This document shows, piece after piece, positions 1 to 8,216 of a stretch of DNA of 38,268 bases. The position numbers and the translations under genes were made by a program. The stretch is from JACCTU01 sp963798985 (GTDB lineage: Bacteria; Actinomycetota; Thermoleophilia; Gaiellales; Gaiellaceae), in assembly GCA_963798985.1 (NCBI GenBank), contig CAWCVL010000004.1, positions 1-38,268 on the forward strand. Reading direction: 5' to 3'. The notes beneath the pieces were generated by a model, which was not told the origin of the DNA, searched no databases, and worked only from the letters and a program-made list of their open reading frames with translations. The first letter of the stretch is position 1, and every line of letters starts with the position of its first letter.

Positions 1-1350
1 GCACGGTTGAACGAGCCCATCGGGTACTGGAACACGCTCGGGCTCGTCGCGGCGTTCGGGGTGCCGCTTGCGCTGCGGCTCTCTTCGCGGCTCATGGCTG
101 CGCTGCTTCTGTACGGCTCGGTCGTCGCGATCCTGCTGACGCAGTCGCGCGGCGGGCTCCTGCTCGCGACGCTCGCCGGCGCCGGTTGGCTCGTGCTCGA
201 GCGCTCTCGGTACGAGCCCGCGCTGCGCTTGGCGATCTCCGTGCCGCCGGCGTTGGTGGTCGGGGTCTTCGGCCTGTCGTTCGACGGGCTCTCCAAGGAC
301 GGCCAGGCGCACTCGGAGCGCCTGTCCGCTGGTCTGTGGCTGGGGCTCGCTTTGGTCGCCGGCGCCGCGGTCGTCGCGGTGCTCGCGCGGCGGGAGCTGC
401 CGTGGCCGTTGCTGCGGCGCGCGGCGTGGGTCGTCGTGCCGCTCGGCGCCGCGGCGTTCCTCTTCTTCGGCGTGCGTGCCGTGCTCGACTTCTCCGACCC
501 GGTGACGCCCGAGAGCCCGAGCCGTTTCGCCGAGGGCAGCGGCAACAATCGCGCACAGTGGTGGGGCGAGGCCGTGCACGGGTTTGCGGACAACCCGATC
601 ATCGGGAACGGCGCGGGCGCGTTCCAGGTGACGCACCGCCGGTATCGCGAGTCGAACGTCGAGGTGCGCGAGCCGCACTCGCTGCCGTTGCAGCTCTCGA
701 GCGAGACGGGGCTCGTCGGGTTCGCGCTCTTCGCGGGGGCGGTGGTCGCTGCGGCGTTGGGAGTGCGCCGTGACGAGCGCGCGCTGCTGTTCGTGCTCGT
801 GCTGTTCGGGGTCGGCGTGTTGTACGACATCCACTGGGACTTCACGGCCGCGGGCGCGGTGGCGTTCGCGACACTCGGGGCGCTGCTCGCGCGCGGCTGG
901 AAGGAGGGGGGACGCGAGACGCTCTGGGCCGCAGGCGTCGTCGCGCTCGCGCTCGCAGGCGTCTACTCACTTTCGGCGCCGTGGCTCGCCGATCGGCGCA
1001 TCGACGACGCATATCGCGCGATCAACCAGGGCGACCTCGCGCTCGCGGCCGACAATGCGCGGCAGGCGCGCACGTTGAACCCGACGTCCGTGGAGCCGTT
1101 GTTCGCACTCGGGTTCATCCAGGACGCGCTTGGCCAGTTCGACCGCGCGCGGGAGTACTACGCGCGGGCCACCGAGGTGCAGCCGGAGAACCGCGAGACG
1201 TGGTTCCAGCTCGGCTCGCTCGAGTACGAGTTCGAGCGGTACGAGGACGCGTACATTCGATTCAACCGGATGTATACGCTCGACCCGCACGGGCCGCACG
1301 TGGAGTGGGTCGAGAAGGCGCGCTGCAAGTTGAACCCGACGGGCTGTTAG
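1..1350 (+). CDS. O-antigen ligase family protein with C-terminal TPRs (5' partial)
   Basis: Polytopic membrane protein of the Wzy/WaaL (O-antigen ligase/polymerase) superfamily, which joins lipid-linked glycans to an acceptor outside the membrane. The reading frame is open at base 1, so the N-terminus is missing; the first possible start inside is TTG at 7. Seen from there: repeated hydrophobic segments in residues 5-160, a large loop with RAQWWGEA and EPHSLPLQL (about residues 180-225) typical of the Wzy_C domain, more membrane segments to about 325, then two to three tetratricopeptide repeats (about 335-440: AADNARQARTLNPTS, AREYYARATEVQPEN). The TPR tail is common in actinobacterial members and may bind partners. 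The substrate cannot be told. The family call is firm, the exact glycan unknown. Confidence 0.85.
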   Translation, partial: ARLNEPIGYWNTLGLVAAFGVPLALRLSSRLMAALLLYGSVVAILLTQSRGGLLLATLAGAGWLVLERSRYEPALRLAISVPPALVVGVFGLSFDGLSKDGQAHSERLSAGLWLGLALVAGAAVVAVLARRELPWPLLRRAAWVVVPLGAAAFLFFGVRAVLDFSDPVTPESPSRFAEGSGNNRAQWWGEAVHGFADNPIIGNGAGAFQVTHRRYRESNVEVREPHSLPLQLSSETGLVGFALFAGAVVAAALGVRRDERALLFVLVLFGVGVLYDIHWDFTAAGAVAFATLGALLARGWKEGGRETLWAAGVVALALAGVYSLSAPWLADRRIDDAYRAINQGDLALAADNARQARTLNPTSVEPLFALGFIQDALGQFDRAREYYARATEVQPENRETWFQLGSLEYEFERYEDAYIRFNRMYTLDPHGPHVEWVEKARCKLNPTGC

Positions 1351-1362
1351 AGGCGTCGCTTC

Positions 1363-1909
1363 GTGCTTGCCGCACCGAATCCACCACTGAGCGACGGGAT
1401 CATCAGCCTGAGGCCTCCCGAGGAGCGTGATCTCTCTGCGATCGAGCGGGGGATCAACGATCCGGATGTAATCCGCTGGTTCGGTCGCCCGACGGAGTCG
1501 GCCGAGGAGCTGCTCGAGCTGAACCAACGGCGTTGGAACGACGACGAGTCGGCGACGTTCGCGATCTGCGAAGTCGCTGATCCCTGTGTGGGTCACGTCT
1601 GGGTGAACCTGGTTGATGCGCGGCGAGGATTTGTCGGTTACTGGCTCCTGGCCGAGGCGAGAGGAAGAGGACTCGCAATTCCGCGCGGTGAGGCTCGTCT
1701 CACGGTGGGCGCTTCGTGACCTCGCGCTTGCACGTCTCGGATTGTTGACGGAACCCTCCAACCGTCCTTCGCAACGGGTCGCGGAACGTAGCGGCTTCCA
1801 ACGGGAAGGGGTGCTCCGCTCGTACGGCGAGATCGACGGACGACGTGTCGATTTCATCTCGTTTTCGCTCCTCCCAGGCGACGTCGAGCAGGAGGGTTCA
1901 AACGTCTAG
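1363..1909 (+). CDS. GNAT family N-acetyltransferase (frameshifted)
   Basis: RimJ/RimL-like acetyltransferase that would transfer acetyl from acetyl-CoA to an amine. Start GTG 1363, 12 bases after the previous stop. Seen: N-terminal ISLRPPEERDL, then GYWLLAEARGRGLA, the acetyl-CoA binding segment, then in the next frame RAVRLVSRWAL, ARLGLLTEPSN and RVAERSGFQREGVLR, the classical end of the fold. The frame changes by one extra base near 1681 (ATT-C-CGC). Removing it gives one continuous protein of about 180 residues, the normal family length. The stop TAG shares the tetranucleotide CTAG (1906-1909) with the stop of the convergent LanC-like gene. The substrate is unknown. The break is either sequencing error or a fresh pseudogene; I favour error because 13 similar breaks occur in the window. 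Confidence 0.75.
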
Positions 1910-3072
1910 TCGAACGTGTCGAGGATCGGGAAGCGCGCCCGAGCGTCGAGGCAGTCGACCGCGTAGAGCGCGACGCCGACGTCGCCGGTGAAGAGCGAGT
2001 GACGCGGGCGGCTTTGACGCTCGACTTGCTCGAGCGGCGTGCACCGCGAAGCGCCGGGCGCGCTCGAGCCAAAGCTCGTCGCCGGTGCGCTCGAATGCCT
2101 TCAACAAGGCGTAGCCGTTGCCCGCCGTGCCATGGCAAAGCCCGGGCCCTTTTCCGTGGGGGCCTGCCTGCCACGTGAGCTCCGCGCCGGCGAGGAAGAG
2201 CTCCTCCGGCAAGTACGAGGCCGCGGAGCTGACGATCCCCGGTGCGCCGTGGCACCACTGCACCCGGATCGAGCCGTCGGGCTCGACGAGTCCCAGGCCT
2301 TCGCCGGTCGGCCAGTTGGCGAGCGGTCCCTCGACGATCGCTGCGCGCTCGAGCATCTCGCCGACGTCGCGTGCGTCTTCGGCCGGTGCGGCCTGCAGAA
2401 GCGCGAGTTGGTTTCCGACGGCGCCGTGGGCCGAGCCGAGCAGCCGCTGCTCTCTGTCACCGAAGCGCTGTGTCCACAGCCCGTCCGCGCCCCGTCGTCT
2501 CCGAAGCTCGTCGGCGCTCTCCGTCCAGGCGTCGCGCCAACGCTGTTCACCGGTCCACTCCTGCATCGCGTGCGCGGCGAGCATCGTTCCGGGTGCACCC
2601 CACACGAGCTCGTTCGCCTCGTTGTGCACGTTCTCGCGCACGCGCACGAACAGTCGATCGGCCAGCTCGTCGCTCGGTGCGAGGCGAAACGCCACCGTGA
2701 GGATTCCGGCTTCGCCGCAGAGCAGGCTGGAGTCGCTCGTTGTCGGCCTCGCCGCATAGTCGGCGTAGTCGGGAGCGTGCTGCCACAGCTCGAGCGCGCG
2801 GAGCGCCGCGCACGGCGAGGTCGAGGCCGACGTCTGCGTGGCCGCGGCGGCGCAGCGCGTCGAGCGCGAACACCACGCCCGCCGCGCCGGTGTAGAGATC
2901 CTTGACCGGCGACTCGGAGTAGGCGAGGTCTCGCTCGTCCGTCGGCCAGAGGTCGTCGGGATCGAACGCGGCCTCGGACTCCGCGACGATTGCGCGAACG
3001 GCTTCACGAACGCGCTCGGCGTGCCACGACTTCCTCCGTCAGCGGCTCGAAGTCTTCGGGCCGATAGAGCAT
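1906..3072 (-). CDS. Solitary lanthionine synthetase C-like (LanC-like) protein (frameshifted)
   Basis: Seven-fold alpha-toroid of the LanC/LANCL family. All seven inner motifs are visible across the frames: YTGAAGVVFAL, LCGEAGILTVA, VWGAPGTMLAA, GSAHGAVGNQLAL, QWCHGAPGIVSS, LCHGTAGNGYALL and FTGDVGVALYA. The Zn2+ ligands are present (Cys of WCHG; Cys-His of LCHG), as is the catalytic His of SAHG. Start ATG 3072 (MLYRPEDFEPLTEE) overlaps the TGA of the upstream methyltransferase gene as TGATG. The frame breaks by one extra base at about 3027, 2807 and 2032; after removing these the protein is about 388 residues. LanC enzymes cyclise dehydrated peptides; stand-alone LANCL proteins add glutathione to dehydroamino acids. 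No LanB/LanM dehydratase or precursor peptide is seen nearby, so a repair or non-RiPP role is possible. Confidence 0.8.
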
Positions 3073-3811
3073 CAGCGCGCTCTCGCGCGCAACCAGATCT
3101 GCGTCCAGAACGGCGCGAGCAGCCGGTAGGTCAGCGGTTCGGCGAGATGCGCGAGCACGTCGGCGGGGCGGTTGCCGAAGAGGCGCTTGCGGTTGTTGTG
3201 GAAGCGGCGGATCTCGGTGAAGCCGGCGTCCTTGAGCAGGCGCTTGAGGCGGCGCGGTGAGTAGCCGAGCTCGGTCGTGCCGTACTCGGCGGTTGCGTCG
3301 CGGCCCTGGAAGCGCTGCTTCCAGTTCGGCTCGGAGACGAGGAGCGGCGCCGCCCGGCTTGAGGGCTCGGTGCGCGGTTGCGAGGACGCGCTCCGGGTTC
3401 GGGCTGTGGTGGAGCGCGTCGTAGGTGAGGCACGCGTCGAACGCGTGCCCGAGGTCGAGCTGCTCGTAGTCGGCGGTGTCGAAGTGTGCTTCGACGTTCT
3501 CTCGCCGGGCTTCTTCGCGCGCGATCTCGATCATCGCCGGCGAGATGTCGTAGCCGTGCGCGTCGAGGCCGTGGCGCGCCATGAAGCGGGTCATCCAGCC
3601 CGGGCCGCAGCCGAGCTCGACGAAGCGCTGGCCTGGCTCGGAGGTCGAGGAGCTCGATCACGTAGCCGGCGTCGATCAGGTGCCGTGCGGTCTCGCGTGG
3701 CTCGTTCGCGAACGGTTTCGTGCGGAGCCACTCGCGCCCGGCCTCGCCGATCCGCTCGGGGTACTCGACCTCGGCCTGCTTGCGCTCGTCCACGCGGCCG
3801 ATTATGGGCAC
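3072..3811 (-). CDS. Class I SAM-dependent methyltransferase (frameshifted)
   Basis: Rossmann-fold methyltransferase. SAM-binding motif I is FVELGCGPGWMTRF, followed by HGYDISPAMIEIA (motif II acid), a CLTYDALHHSPNPERVL segment (motif IV area) and HRALKPGG before the beta-6 strand. Start GTG 3811 (a second GTG at 3796 is possible). Single extra bases near 3640 (CTC-C-GAG) and 3345 (GCC-G-CTC) split the gene over three frames; the repaired product is about 245 residues ending LRARAR. Its TGA overlaps the ATG of the LanC-like gene, so the two are probably translated together and may act in one pathway. The acceptor (small molecule or peptide) is unknown. Confidence 0.75.
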
Positions 3812-3841
3812 TTGACACTCGTCGCCCGCTGGCGTTATATT
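3812..3841 (+). promoter_or_regulatory. Sigma-70-type promoter of the ArsR-SRPBCC operon, nearly leaderless
   Basis: A perfect -35 TTGACA at 3812-3817 is followed, 17-18 bases on, by TTATAT/TATATT (3835-3841). The start codon ATG lies at 3853, only 11-12 bases after the -10, so the transcript would begin at or within a few bases of the start codon (leaderless or nearly so). It is the clearest housekeeping-type promoter in the window. Confidence 0.75.
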
Positions 3842-3853
3842 ACCGACTGGTTA
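3840..3853. promoter_or_regulatory. Candidate ArsR-family operator
   Basis: Imperfect inverted repeat TTACC-GACT-GGTTA (4 of 5 arm positions pair) lies between the -10 and the start codon of the regulator gene. A repressor bound here would cover the transcription start, fitting autoregulation known for ArsR-like regulators paired with SRPBCC genes. Assignment is by position and symmetry only. Confidence 0.4.
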
Positions 3854-4197
3854 TGGAAGCTACAGCGACACTCGACGCGACCTTCGCCGCGCTGGCCGAT
3901 CCCACCCGCCGCGCGATCCTCGCCAGGCTCGCTTCTGGCGAGGCGTCGGTGAGCGAGCTGGCCGAGCCGTTCGCCATGAGCCAGCCCGCGATCTCGAAGC
4001 ACCTCAAGGTGCTCGAGCGCGCCGGGCTGATCTCGCGGGGCCGCGACGCGCAGCGCCGGCCCAGCCGGCTCGAGGCGTCGCGGCTCGCGGAGGCCACCGA
4101 ATGGCTGGGCGGCTACCGGCGCTTCTGGGAGGACAGCTTCGAGCAACTCGACGAGCTGCTCGAGGAACTGCAGGACGACAAGGGAGTGCAGCGATGA
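3853..4197 (+). CDS. ArsR/SmtB-family transcriptional regulator
   Basis: Small winged-helix DNA-binding protein of 114 residues. Seen: FAALADPTRRAILARLASGEASV, a helix-turn-helix with recognition helix MSQPAISKHLKVLERAGLI (about residues 40-60), the wing RGRDAQRRPSRL, and an acidic helical tail WEDSFEQLDELLEEL. There are no clustered cysteines of an alpha-3 or alpha-5 metal site, so a metal inducer is unlikely. Start ATG 3853 directly follows the promoter. Its TGA overlaps the ATG of the SRPBCC gene by ATGA (4194-4197). This regulator-SRPBCC pair is a common two-gene operon in Actinomycetota; the inducer is unknown. Confidence 0.9.
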   Translation: MEATATLDATFAALADPTRRAILARLASGEASVSELAEPFAMSQPAISKHLKVLERAGLISRGRDAQRRPSRLEASRLAEATEWLGGYRRFWEDSFEQLDELLEELQDDKGVQR

Positions 4198-4673
4198 CGA
4201 ACACGGAAACACTGCAGGTGACGACGCCGACCGAGCGGGAGATCGTGATGTCGCGCGTCTTCGACGCTCCGCGCGAGCTCGTCTTCGACGCGTGGACGAA
4301 GCCCGAGCTGCTCAAGCGGTGGCTCGGGGTCCGCAACGGCTGGGAGCTCGCCGAGTGCGAGGTCGACCTGAAGGTGGGCGGCGCGTACCGCTTCGTGTGG
4401 CGCGGGCCGGACGGTGCGGAGATGGGGATGGGCGGCGTCTACCGCGAGATCGCGGCGCCCGAGCGGCTCGTCTCGACCGAGAAGTTCGACGACCCGTGGT
4501 ACGAGGGCGAGGCGCTCGACACGCTCGTCTTCGAGGAGGAGGACGGCAAGACGACCGTCACGACGACGGTGGTCTACGAGTCGCAGCAGATCCGCGACGC
4601 CGTCCTCGAGTCCGGCATGGCGACCGGAGTCGCGGAGAGCTACGACGTGCTCGAGGAGCTGCTGGCGTCTTAG
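4194..4673 (+). CDS. SRPBCC domain protein (AHSA1-like)
   Basis: 159-residue START/Bet v 1-like fold protein of the Activator of Hsp90 ATPase homolog 1 family. Seen: REIVMSRVFDAPRELVFDAWT, LLKRWLG, a central VGGAYRFVWRGPDG hairpin, GVYREIAAPERLVST and a C-terminal helix GVAESYDVLEELL. Such proteins bind hydrophobic ligands in a deep cavity. It is co-transcribed and translationally coupled with the ArsR-like gene (ATGA overlap). The stop TAG overlaps the TAA of the convergent LytR_C gene in TTAG (4670-4673). Confidence 0.88.
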   Translation: MTNTETLQVTTPTEREIVMSRVFDAPRELVFDAWTKPELLKRWLGVRNGWELAECEVDLKVGGAYRFVWRGPDGAEMGMGGVYREIAAPERLVSTEKFDDPWYEGEALDTLVFEEEDGKTTVTTTVVYESQQIRDAVLESGMATGVAESYDVLEELLAS

Positions 4674-5164
4674 CGGCCGAGGACGAGCGCGACGTGCGCG
4701 CCCATCAGGTCTTTCGCGCGGAGTCCGTCGAGGGGCCCGACGAGCTTGACGCCGACATCGGCGGCGAGCCGGCGGGCCTCTCGCTCGTAGCCTGGCCGGT
4801 ACTCGACGATCGTCTTCGCATAGTCGGTGCGCGGGGCGTTGCCGGCGCCCGCGACGACGTACGTGAGCGTGCGGAGCCGCCCCGCAGCCTCGCCCGCGGC
4901 GCCCGAGATCCCATTTCCGTTGAGGACTACGACCGATGTGCCGGAACGTTCGAGCACGGGGCGCTTGGGGGACGTCGGGGCAGGCGTGTCGCGCTTCGTC
5001 GCCGGTAGCTCCCGCGCCCGCGCGGCCGTCTCGACCTCGCCCGCCAGGAGCCGGGCCGCAACGAGCGAGCCGACCCCGACGAGCGCGAGCAACTCGAGCA
5101 TCGCGATCGCCGCGAAGAGCAGCGCGCGCGTCCGCCAGCGGTTGGCCTGAACGGGGTAGTCCAC
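4670..5164 (-). CDS. LytR_C domain membrane protein
   Basis: 164-residue protein with a short cytoplasmic N-terminus, one membrane helix (about residues 13-38, RALLFAAIAMLELLALVGVG), a Pro/Lys linker and an extracytoplasmic LytR/CpsA/Psr C-terminal (LytR_C) domain: TSVVVLNGNGISGAAGEAAGRL, TYVVAGAGNAPRTDYAKTIV and a final VKLVGPLDGL. The catalytic LCP phosphotransferase domain is absent, so this is a stand-alone LytR_C protein, probably an accessory factor at the cell wall. Start GTG 5164, 44 bases from the divergent tmk gene. Confidence 0.8.
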   Translation of the reverse strand: MDYPVQANRWRTRALLFAAIAMLELLALVGVGSLVAARLLAGEVETAARARELPATKRDTPAPTSPKRPVLERSGTSVVVLNGNGISGAAGEAAGRLRTLTYVVAGAGNAPRTDYAKTIVEYRPGYEREARRLAADVGVKLVGPLDGLRAKDLMGAHVALVLGR

Positions 5165-5208
5165 GGGCGGTCCAGATTCGCCCCACTCGTCGCGCCTCCT
5201 TCCTCCCT

Positions 5209-5820
5209 ATGCTGGCCCGCGTGTTCATCACCTTCGAGGGCCTCGACGGCTCGGGGAAGACGACGCAGGTCGAGCTCCTCAAGCGCGCGCTCGAGGCGGA
5301 GGGCCGCGAGGTCGTCGCGACGCGCGAGCCGGGCGGCACCGAGCTCGGCGAGCACGTCCGGGAGGTCGTCCTCCATCGCCACGAGGAGATCGTGCCCTGG
5401 GCCGAGGCCGCGCTGTTCGCCGCCGCCCGCGCGCAGCTCGTCGAGCGGGTGATCGCCCCGGCCCTCGGGCGCGGCGCCACCGTGCTCTGCGACCGCTACA
5501 TCGACTCGTCGCTCGCCTACCAGGGGATCGCGCGCGGCCTTGGCGTCGAGCCCGTCCTCGAGCTGAACCTTCAGGCGACGCGCGGCCTGCTCCCAGACAA
5601 GACCGTGCTCCTCCTCGTCGACCCCGCCAAGTCCCGCCAGCGCTACACGGAGCGGCCCGACCGGATCGAGCGCGAGAACGACGAGTTCGTCGCCAAGGTC
5701 GACCGTGCGTACCGCGAGCTCGCGGAGCTCTTCCCGAGCCGTATTCTCGCCTTCGACGGCTCGCAGGAGCCCGAACAGCTCGCCGAACTCATCCGTGGAC
5801 AGCTTCGAGACCTTTCCTGA
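5209..5820 (+). CDS. tmk: Thymidylate kinase
   Basis: Phosphorylates dTMP to dTDP with ATP, essential for dTTP supply. 203 residues, the usual length. Seen: P-loop FEGLDGSGKTTQ near the N-terminus, the TREPGGTELGE substrate loop, CDRYIDSSLAYQG (the DRY motif), and the lid segment ERPDRIERENDEF. Start ATG 5209 is taken; GTG 5221 (giving MFITFEG) is an alternative and closer to the usual N-terminus, and neither has a clear ribosome binding site. The 3' end overlaps holB by 26 bases, so the two form one operon. Confidence 0.96.
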   Translation: MLARVFITFEGLDGSGKTTQVELLKRALEAEGREVVATREPGGTELGEHVREVVLHRHEEIVPWAEAALFAAARAQLVERVIAPALGRGATVLCDRYIDSSLAYQGIARGLGVEPVLELNLQATRGLLPDKTVLLLVDPAKSRQRYTERPDRIERENDEFVAKVDRAYRELAELFPSRILAFDGSQEPEQLAELIRGQLRDLS

Positions 5821-6880
5821 GCAGCCGGAGGCAAAGCGCCTCCTCCGAGCCTCGCTCGCGGACGGCCCGGCGCACGCGTACCTCTTCCACGGGCCGCGCG
5901 GCGTCGGCAAGCGCGCCGCGGCGCTCGCGTTTGCCGCAGAGCTGATCGGCGAGCCCGACCGCGTGCTCCGCCACGCGCACCCCGACGTCTACGAGCTGGA
6001 GCCCGTCGGCGACCAGATCCGGATCGGCGACATCCGCACGCTGCACCGCGACCTGCACATGCGGCCGTTCGAGGCAGCGCGCCGCGTCTATCTCCTGCAG
6101 TCGGCCGACACGATGAACGAGGACGCCGCCGACGCGCTGCTCAAGGACCTCGAGGAGCCGCCGCCGTACGCGGTGATCGTGCTGATCGCCGACGAGCTCG
6201 GCCCGTTGCCGGAGACGATCCGCTCGCGCTGCCAGCACGTGCCGTTTCGGCGTCTGTCGGAGCGTGCGGTGCGCGAGGAGATCGAGTCGCGCGAGCCCGA
6301 GCTCGCGCCGTCCAAGGTGACCGCCCTCGCGCGCGTCGCCGGCGGGCGGCTCGACCGCGTCGATCGGCTGCTCGACCCCGCGTCGTCGAAGCGACGCGAC
6401 GGGTTGCTCGAGCTCGCGCGCGACGTCTACCGCGATCCGGACTTCCAGCCCGCAGAGGCGGCGGCGCGGATCCTCGAAGCCGCCGCCAAGTGCGGGGCCG
6501 AGGCCCGCTCTGCGGCCGAGGCCGATCTCGAACGCCTCGACCTCACGCAGCGAGATGCCGATCAGCGACTTCGCCGCGCGCAGCGTGGGGCGGAGCGCGA
6601 AGAGCTGCTCGCGTCGCTCGAGGAGCTCGCGGCGTGGTACCGCGACCTCGTCGTGGTCGCGACGGGCGCGCAGAGCGCTGCGATCCACTCCGACCGGCTG
6701 GCCGCGCTCGGCGAGGACGCGACGATCGAGCGGCTCGCCGGCGCGGAGGGGGCGTGCGAGGTCGTCCGCCAGGTCTGGCGCGAGCTCGAGGAGTTCAACC
6801 TGAACCCGGAGCTCGCGCTCGAGGCCCTCTTCGTCCGCCTGCGGCGGGAGCTGGGAGTCAATCTGGTTTACGAGTCGTAG
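5795..6880 (+). CDS. holB: DNA polymerase III delta' subunit
   Basis: Clamp-loader AAA+ subunit. Start GTG 5795 lies inside tmk (26-base overlap); 361 residues. Seen: AYLFHGPRGVGKRAAA (P-loop, about residues 27-42), VYLLQSADTMNEDAADALLKDLEEPP (Walker B region and its usual continuation), and ETIRSRCQHVPFRRL carrying the SRC motif. The Cys zinc module of E. coli delta' is missing, as often in Actinomycetota. The C-terminal half is a long helical region. A perfect palindrome at 6879-6890 straddles the stop codon. Confidence 0.93.
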   Translation: MDSFETFPEQPEAKRLLRASLADGPAHAYLFHGPRGVGKRAAALAFAAELIGEPDRVLRHAHPDVYELEPVGDQIRIGDIRTLHRDLHMRPFEAARRVYLLQSADTMNEDAADALLKDLEEPPPYAVIVLIADELGPLPETIRSRCQHVPFRRLSERAVREEIESREPELAPSKVTALARVAGGRLDRVDRLLDPASSKRRDGLLELARDVYRDPDFQPAEAAARILEAAAKCGAEARSAAEADLERLDLTQRDADQRLRRAQRGAEREELLASLEELAAWYRDLVVVATGAQSAAIHSDRLAALGEDATIERLAGAEGACEVVRQVWRELEEFNLNPELALEALFVRLRRELGVNLVYES

Positions 6881-6890
6881 TCGTACGACT
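6879..6890. other. 12-bp perfect palindrome AGTCGTACGACT
   Basis: Perfect inverted repeat spanning the last base pair of the holB stop and the following ten bases, 88 bp before the sigma-factor start at 6979. It may be an operator or just a chance palindrome; no second copy was noticed in the window. Confidence 0.3.
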
Positions 6891-6978
6891 GTCGGGCGGC
6901 TTGCAGCGGCCCGCGGCCTGAACCACACTGCGTCCGTCCTCCAGGGTGGATTGCGGCTCCCCCCGTCAACGAGCTCTG

Positions 6979-8175
6979 GTGAGGTCGGCGATAGCCGCAG
7001 TCCCCTCCATCGGTCGTGCAGCACACGTTGAGCGCGGCGCCCGCGACGCCGACGCGACCCAGGATCTCTACGAGCGCTACTCGGGCCAGATCTTCGGGTT
7101 CTGCGTCAACAAGCTCGGCTCACGGGACGAGGCCGAGGACGCGCTCCAGACGACGTTCCTGAACGCGCATCGCGCGCTGCAGCGTGGCGTCACGCCTGAA
7201 GCGGAGCTCGCGTGGCTGTTCACGATCGCGCACAACGTTTGTCTGACGCGTCGCCGCTCGACTCGTCGCCGCGGCCGCGTCGAGTCGCCGAGCGACTTCG
7301 CCGCCGTGCAGGACGTGATGCCCGCGCCGACGCAGTCGCCCGACGACCTGGTGCGCCTGACCGAGGCGCTCGAGCACATGCCGGACAGCCAGCGCCGCGC
7401 GATCCTGCTCCGCGAGTGGCAGGGTCTCTCGTACCACGAGATCTCCGACGAGCTGAAGCTCTCGCAGTCGGCGGTCGAGACGCTCATCTTCCGTGCGCGT
7501 CGCACGCTCGCGTCGAACCTCGAGTCCGAGCCGAAGCTGAGGCCGAGCACGGTCTCGCGGATGCGCAAGGCCCTCGACGCGGGCGCGCTGCTCGCGATGC
7601 TCAAGGGGCTCTTCGAAGGAGGCGCGGCGGTGAAGGTCGCCGCGGTTGCGGTCGCGGCCTCGGGCACCGTCTTGGTCGCAACGGCTCCGCCGGCGCCGGT
7701 CTCGAAGCCCGCGCCGCAGAAGCAGGAGGTGGCGTCCGTCGCGAAGGCGGCACCGGCGCCGGCACCGGTTGCGCTCGATCGCACGCCTTCGCGGCAGGCC
7801 GTCGCGCGGGAGACCAAGCCGGCGGTCGCGTCCCGGAGCGCTCGCCCCGTCGAGTCCGCGCCGGTCGTCGAGGCCGCGGTCGCAGAGCAGGCAGCGCCGG
7901 AGGTGACGGCTCCAGCGGCTGCCGCTGCGCAGCCCGAGCCGCAGAAGCCCAAGGCCACTCCGCCCGGTCAGGCCAAGAAGCACGAGCCCGCGGCTCAGGC
8001 GAACGGCACGGCGGGCAAGGAGAAGGCAAAGAAGGACAAGGGCAAGAGCGCGAGCGCCGATCCGCAGCAGGAGCCCGCGCCGCCGCCGGAACAACTCGTC
8101 GCGCCCGTCGACCCCCACGCCGCGAGCGGCGGCCAGGGCGACGAAGAAGAAAAGGACAAGCGCCCGAAGAAGTAG
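6979..8175 (+). CDS. ECF-type sigma factor with C-terminal membrane anchor and Pro/Ala/Lys-rich tail
   Basis: Residue numbers count from GTG 6979 (TTG 6946 also possible); 398 residues. Sigma region 2 is at about 27-95 (LYERYSGQIFGFCVNKLGSRDEAEDALQ split over two helices, WLFTIAHNVCL) and region 4 at about 128-185 (MPDSQRRAILLREWQGLSYHEISDELKLS, RARRTLA). About 30 residues later comes a hydrophobic stretch VKVAAVAVAASGTVLVAT (about 217-236), then a 160-residue low-complexity tail with PAPAPV and TPPGQAKKHEP runs, lysine-rich near the end. This suggests a sigma factor tethered to the membrane with an extracytoplasmic tail, which could replace a separate anti-sigma factor. No target promoter can be named. 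tmk, holB, this gene and tRNA-Thr are in line. Confidence 0.82.
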   Translation: MRSAIAAVPSIGRAAHVERGARDADATQDLYERYSGQIFGFCVNKLGSRDEAEDALQTTFLNAHRALQRGVTPEAELAWLFTIAHNVCLTRRRSTRRRGRVESPSDFAAVQDVMPAPTQSPDDLVRLTEALEHMPDSQRRAILLREWQGLSYHEISDELKLSQSAVETLIFRARRTLASNLESEPKLRPSTVSRMRKALDAGALLAMLKGLFEGGAAVKVAAVAVAASGTVLVATAPPAPVSKPAPQKQEVASVAKAAPAPAPVALDRTPSRQAVARETKPAVASRSARPVESAPVVEAAVAEQAAPEVTAPAAAAAQPEPQKPKATPPGQAKKHEPAAQANGTAGKEKAKKDKGKSASADPQQEPAPPPEQLVAPVDPHAASGGQGDEEEKDKRPKK

Positions 8176-8199
8176 CCGGTCGGCTCGAAAACCGCGGGC

Positions 8200-8205
8200 T
8201 ACACT
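8200..8205 (+). promoter_or_regulatory. Possible -10 element of tRNA-Thr
   Basis: TACACT lies 11 bases before the mature tRNA 5' end, a sensible distance for a short leader. No convincing TTGACA-like -35 is visible 16-18 bases upstream, inside the end of the sigma-factor gene. Confidence 0.3.
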
Positions 8206-8216
8206 AGGCCGACGCT

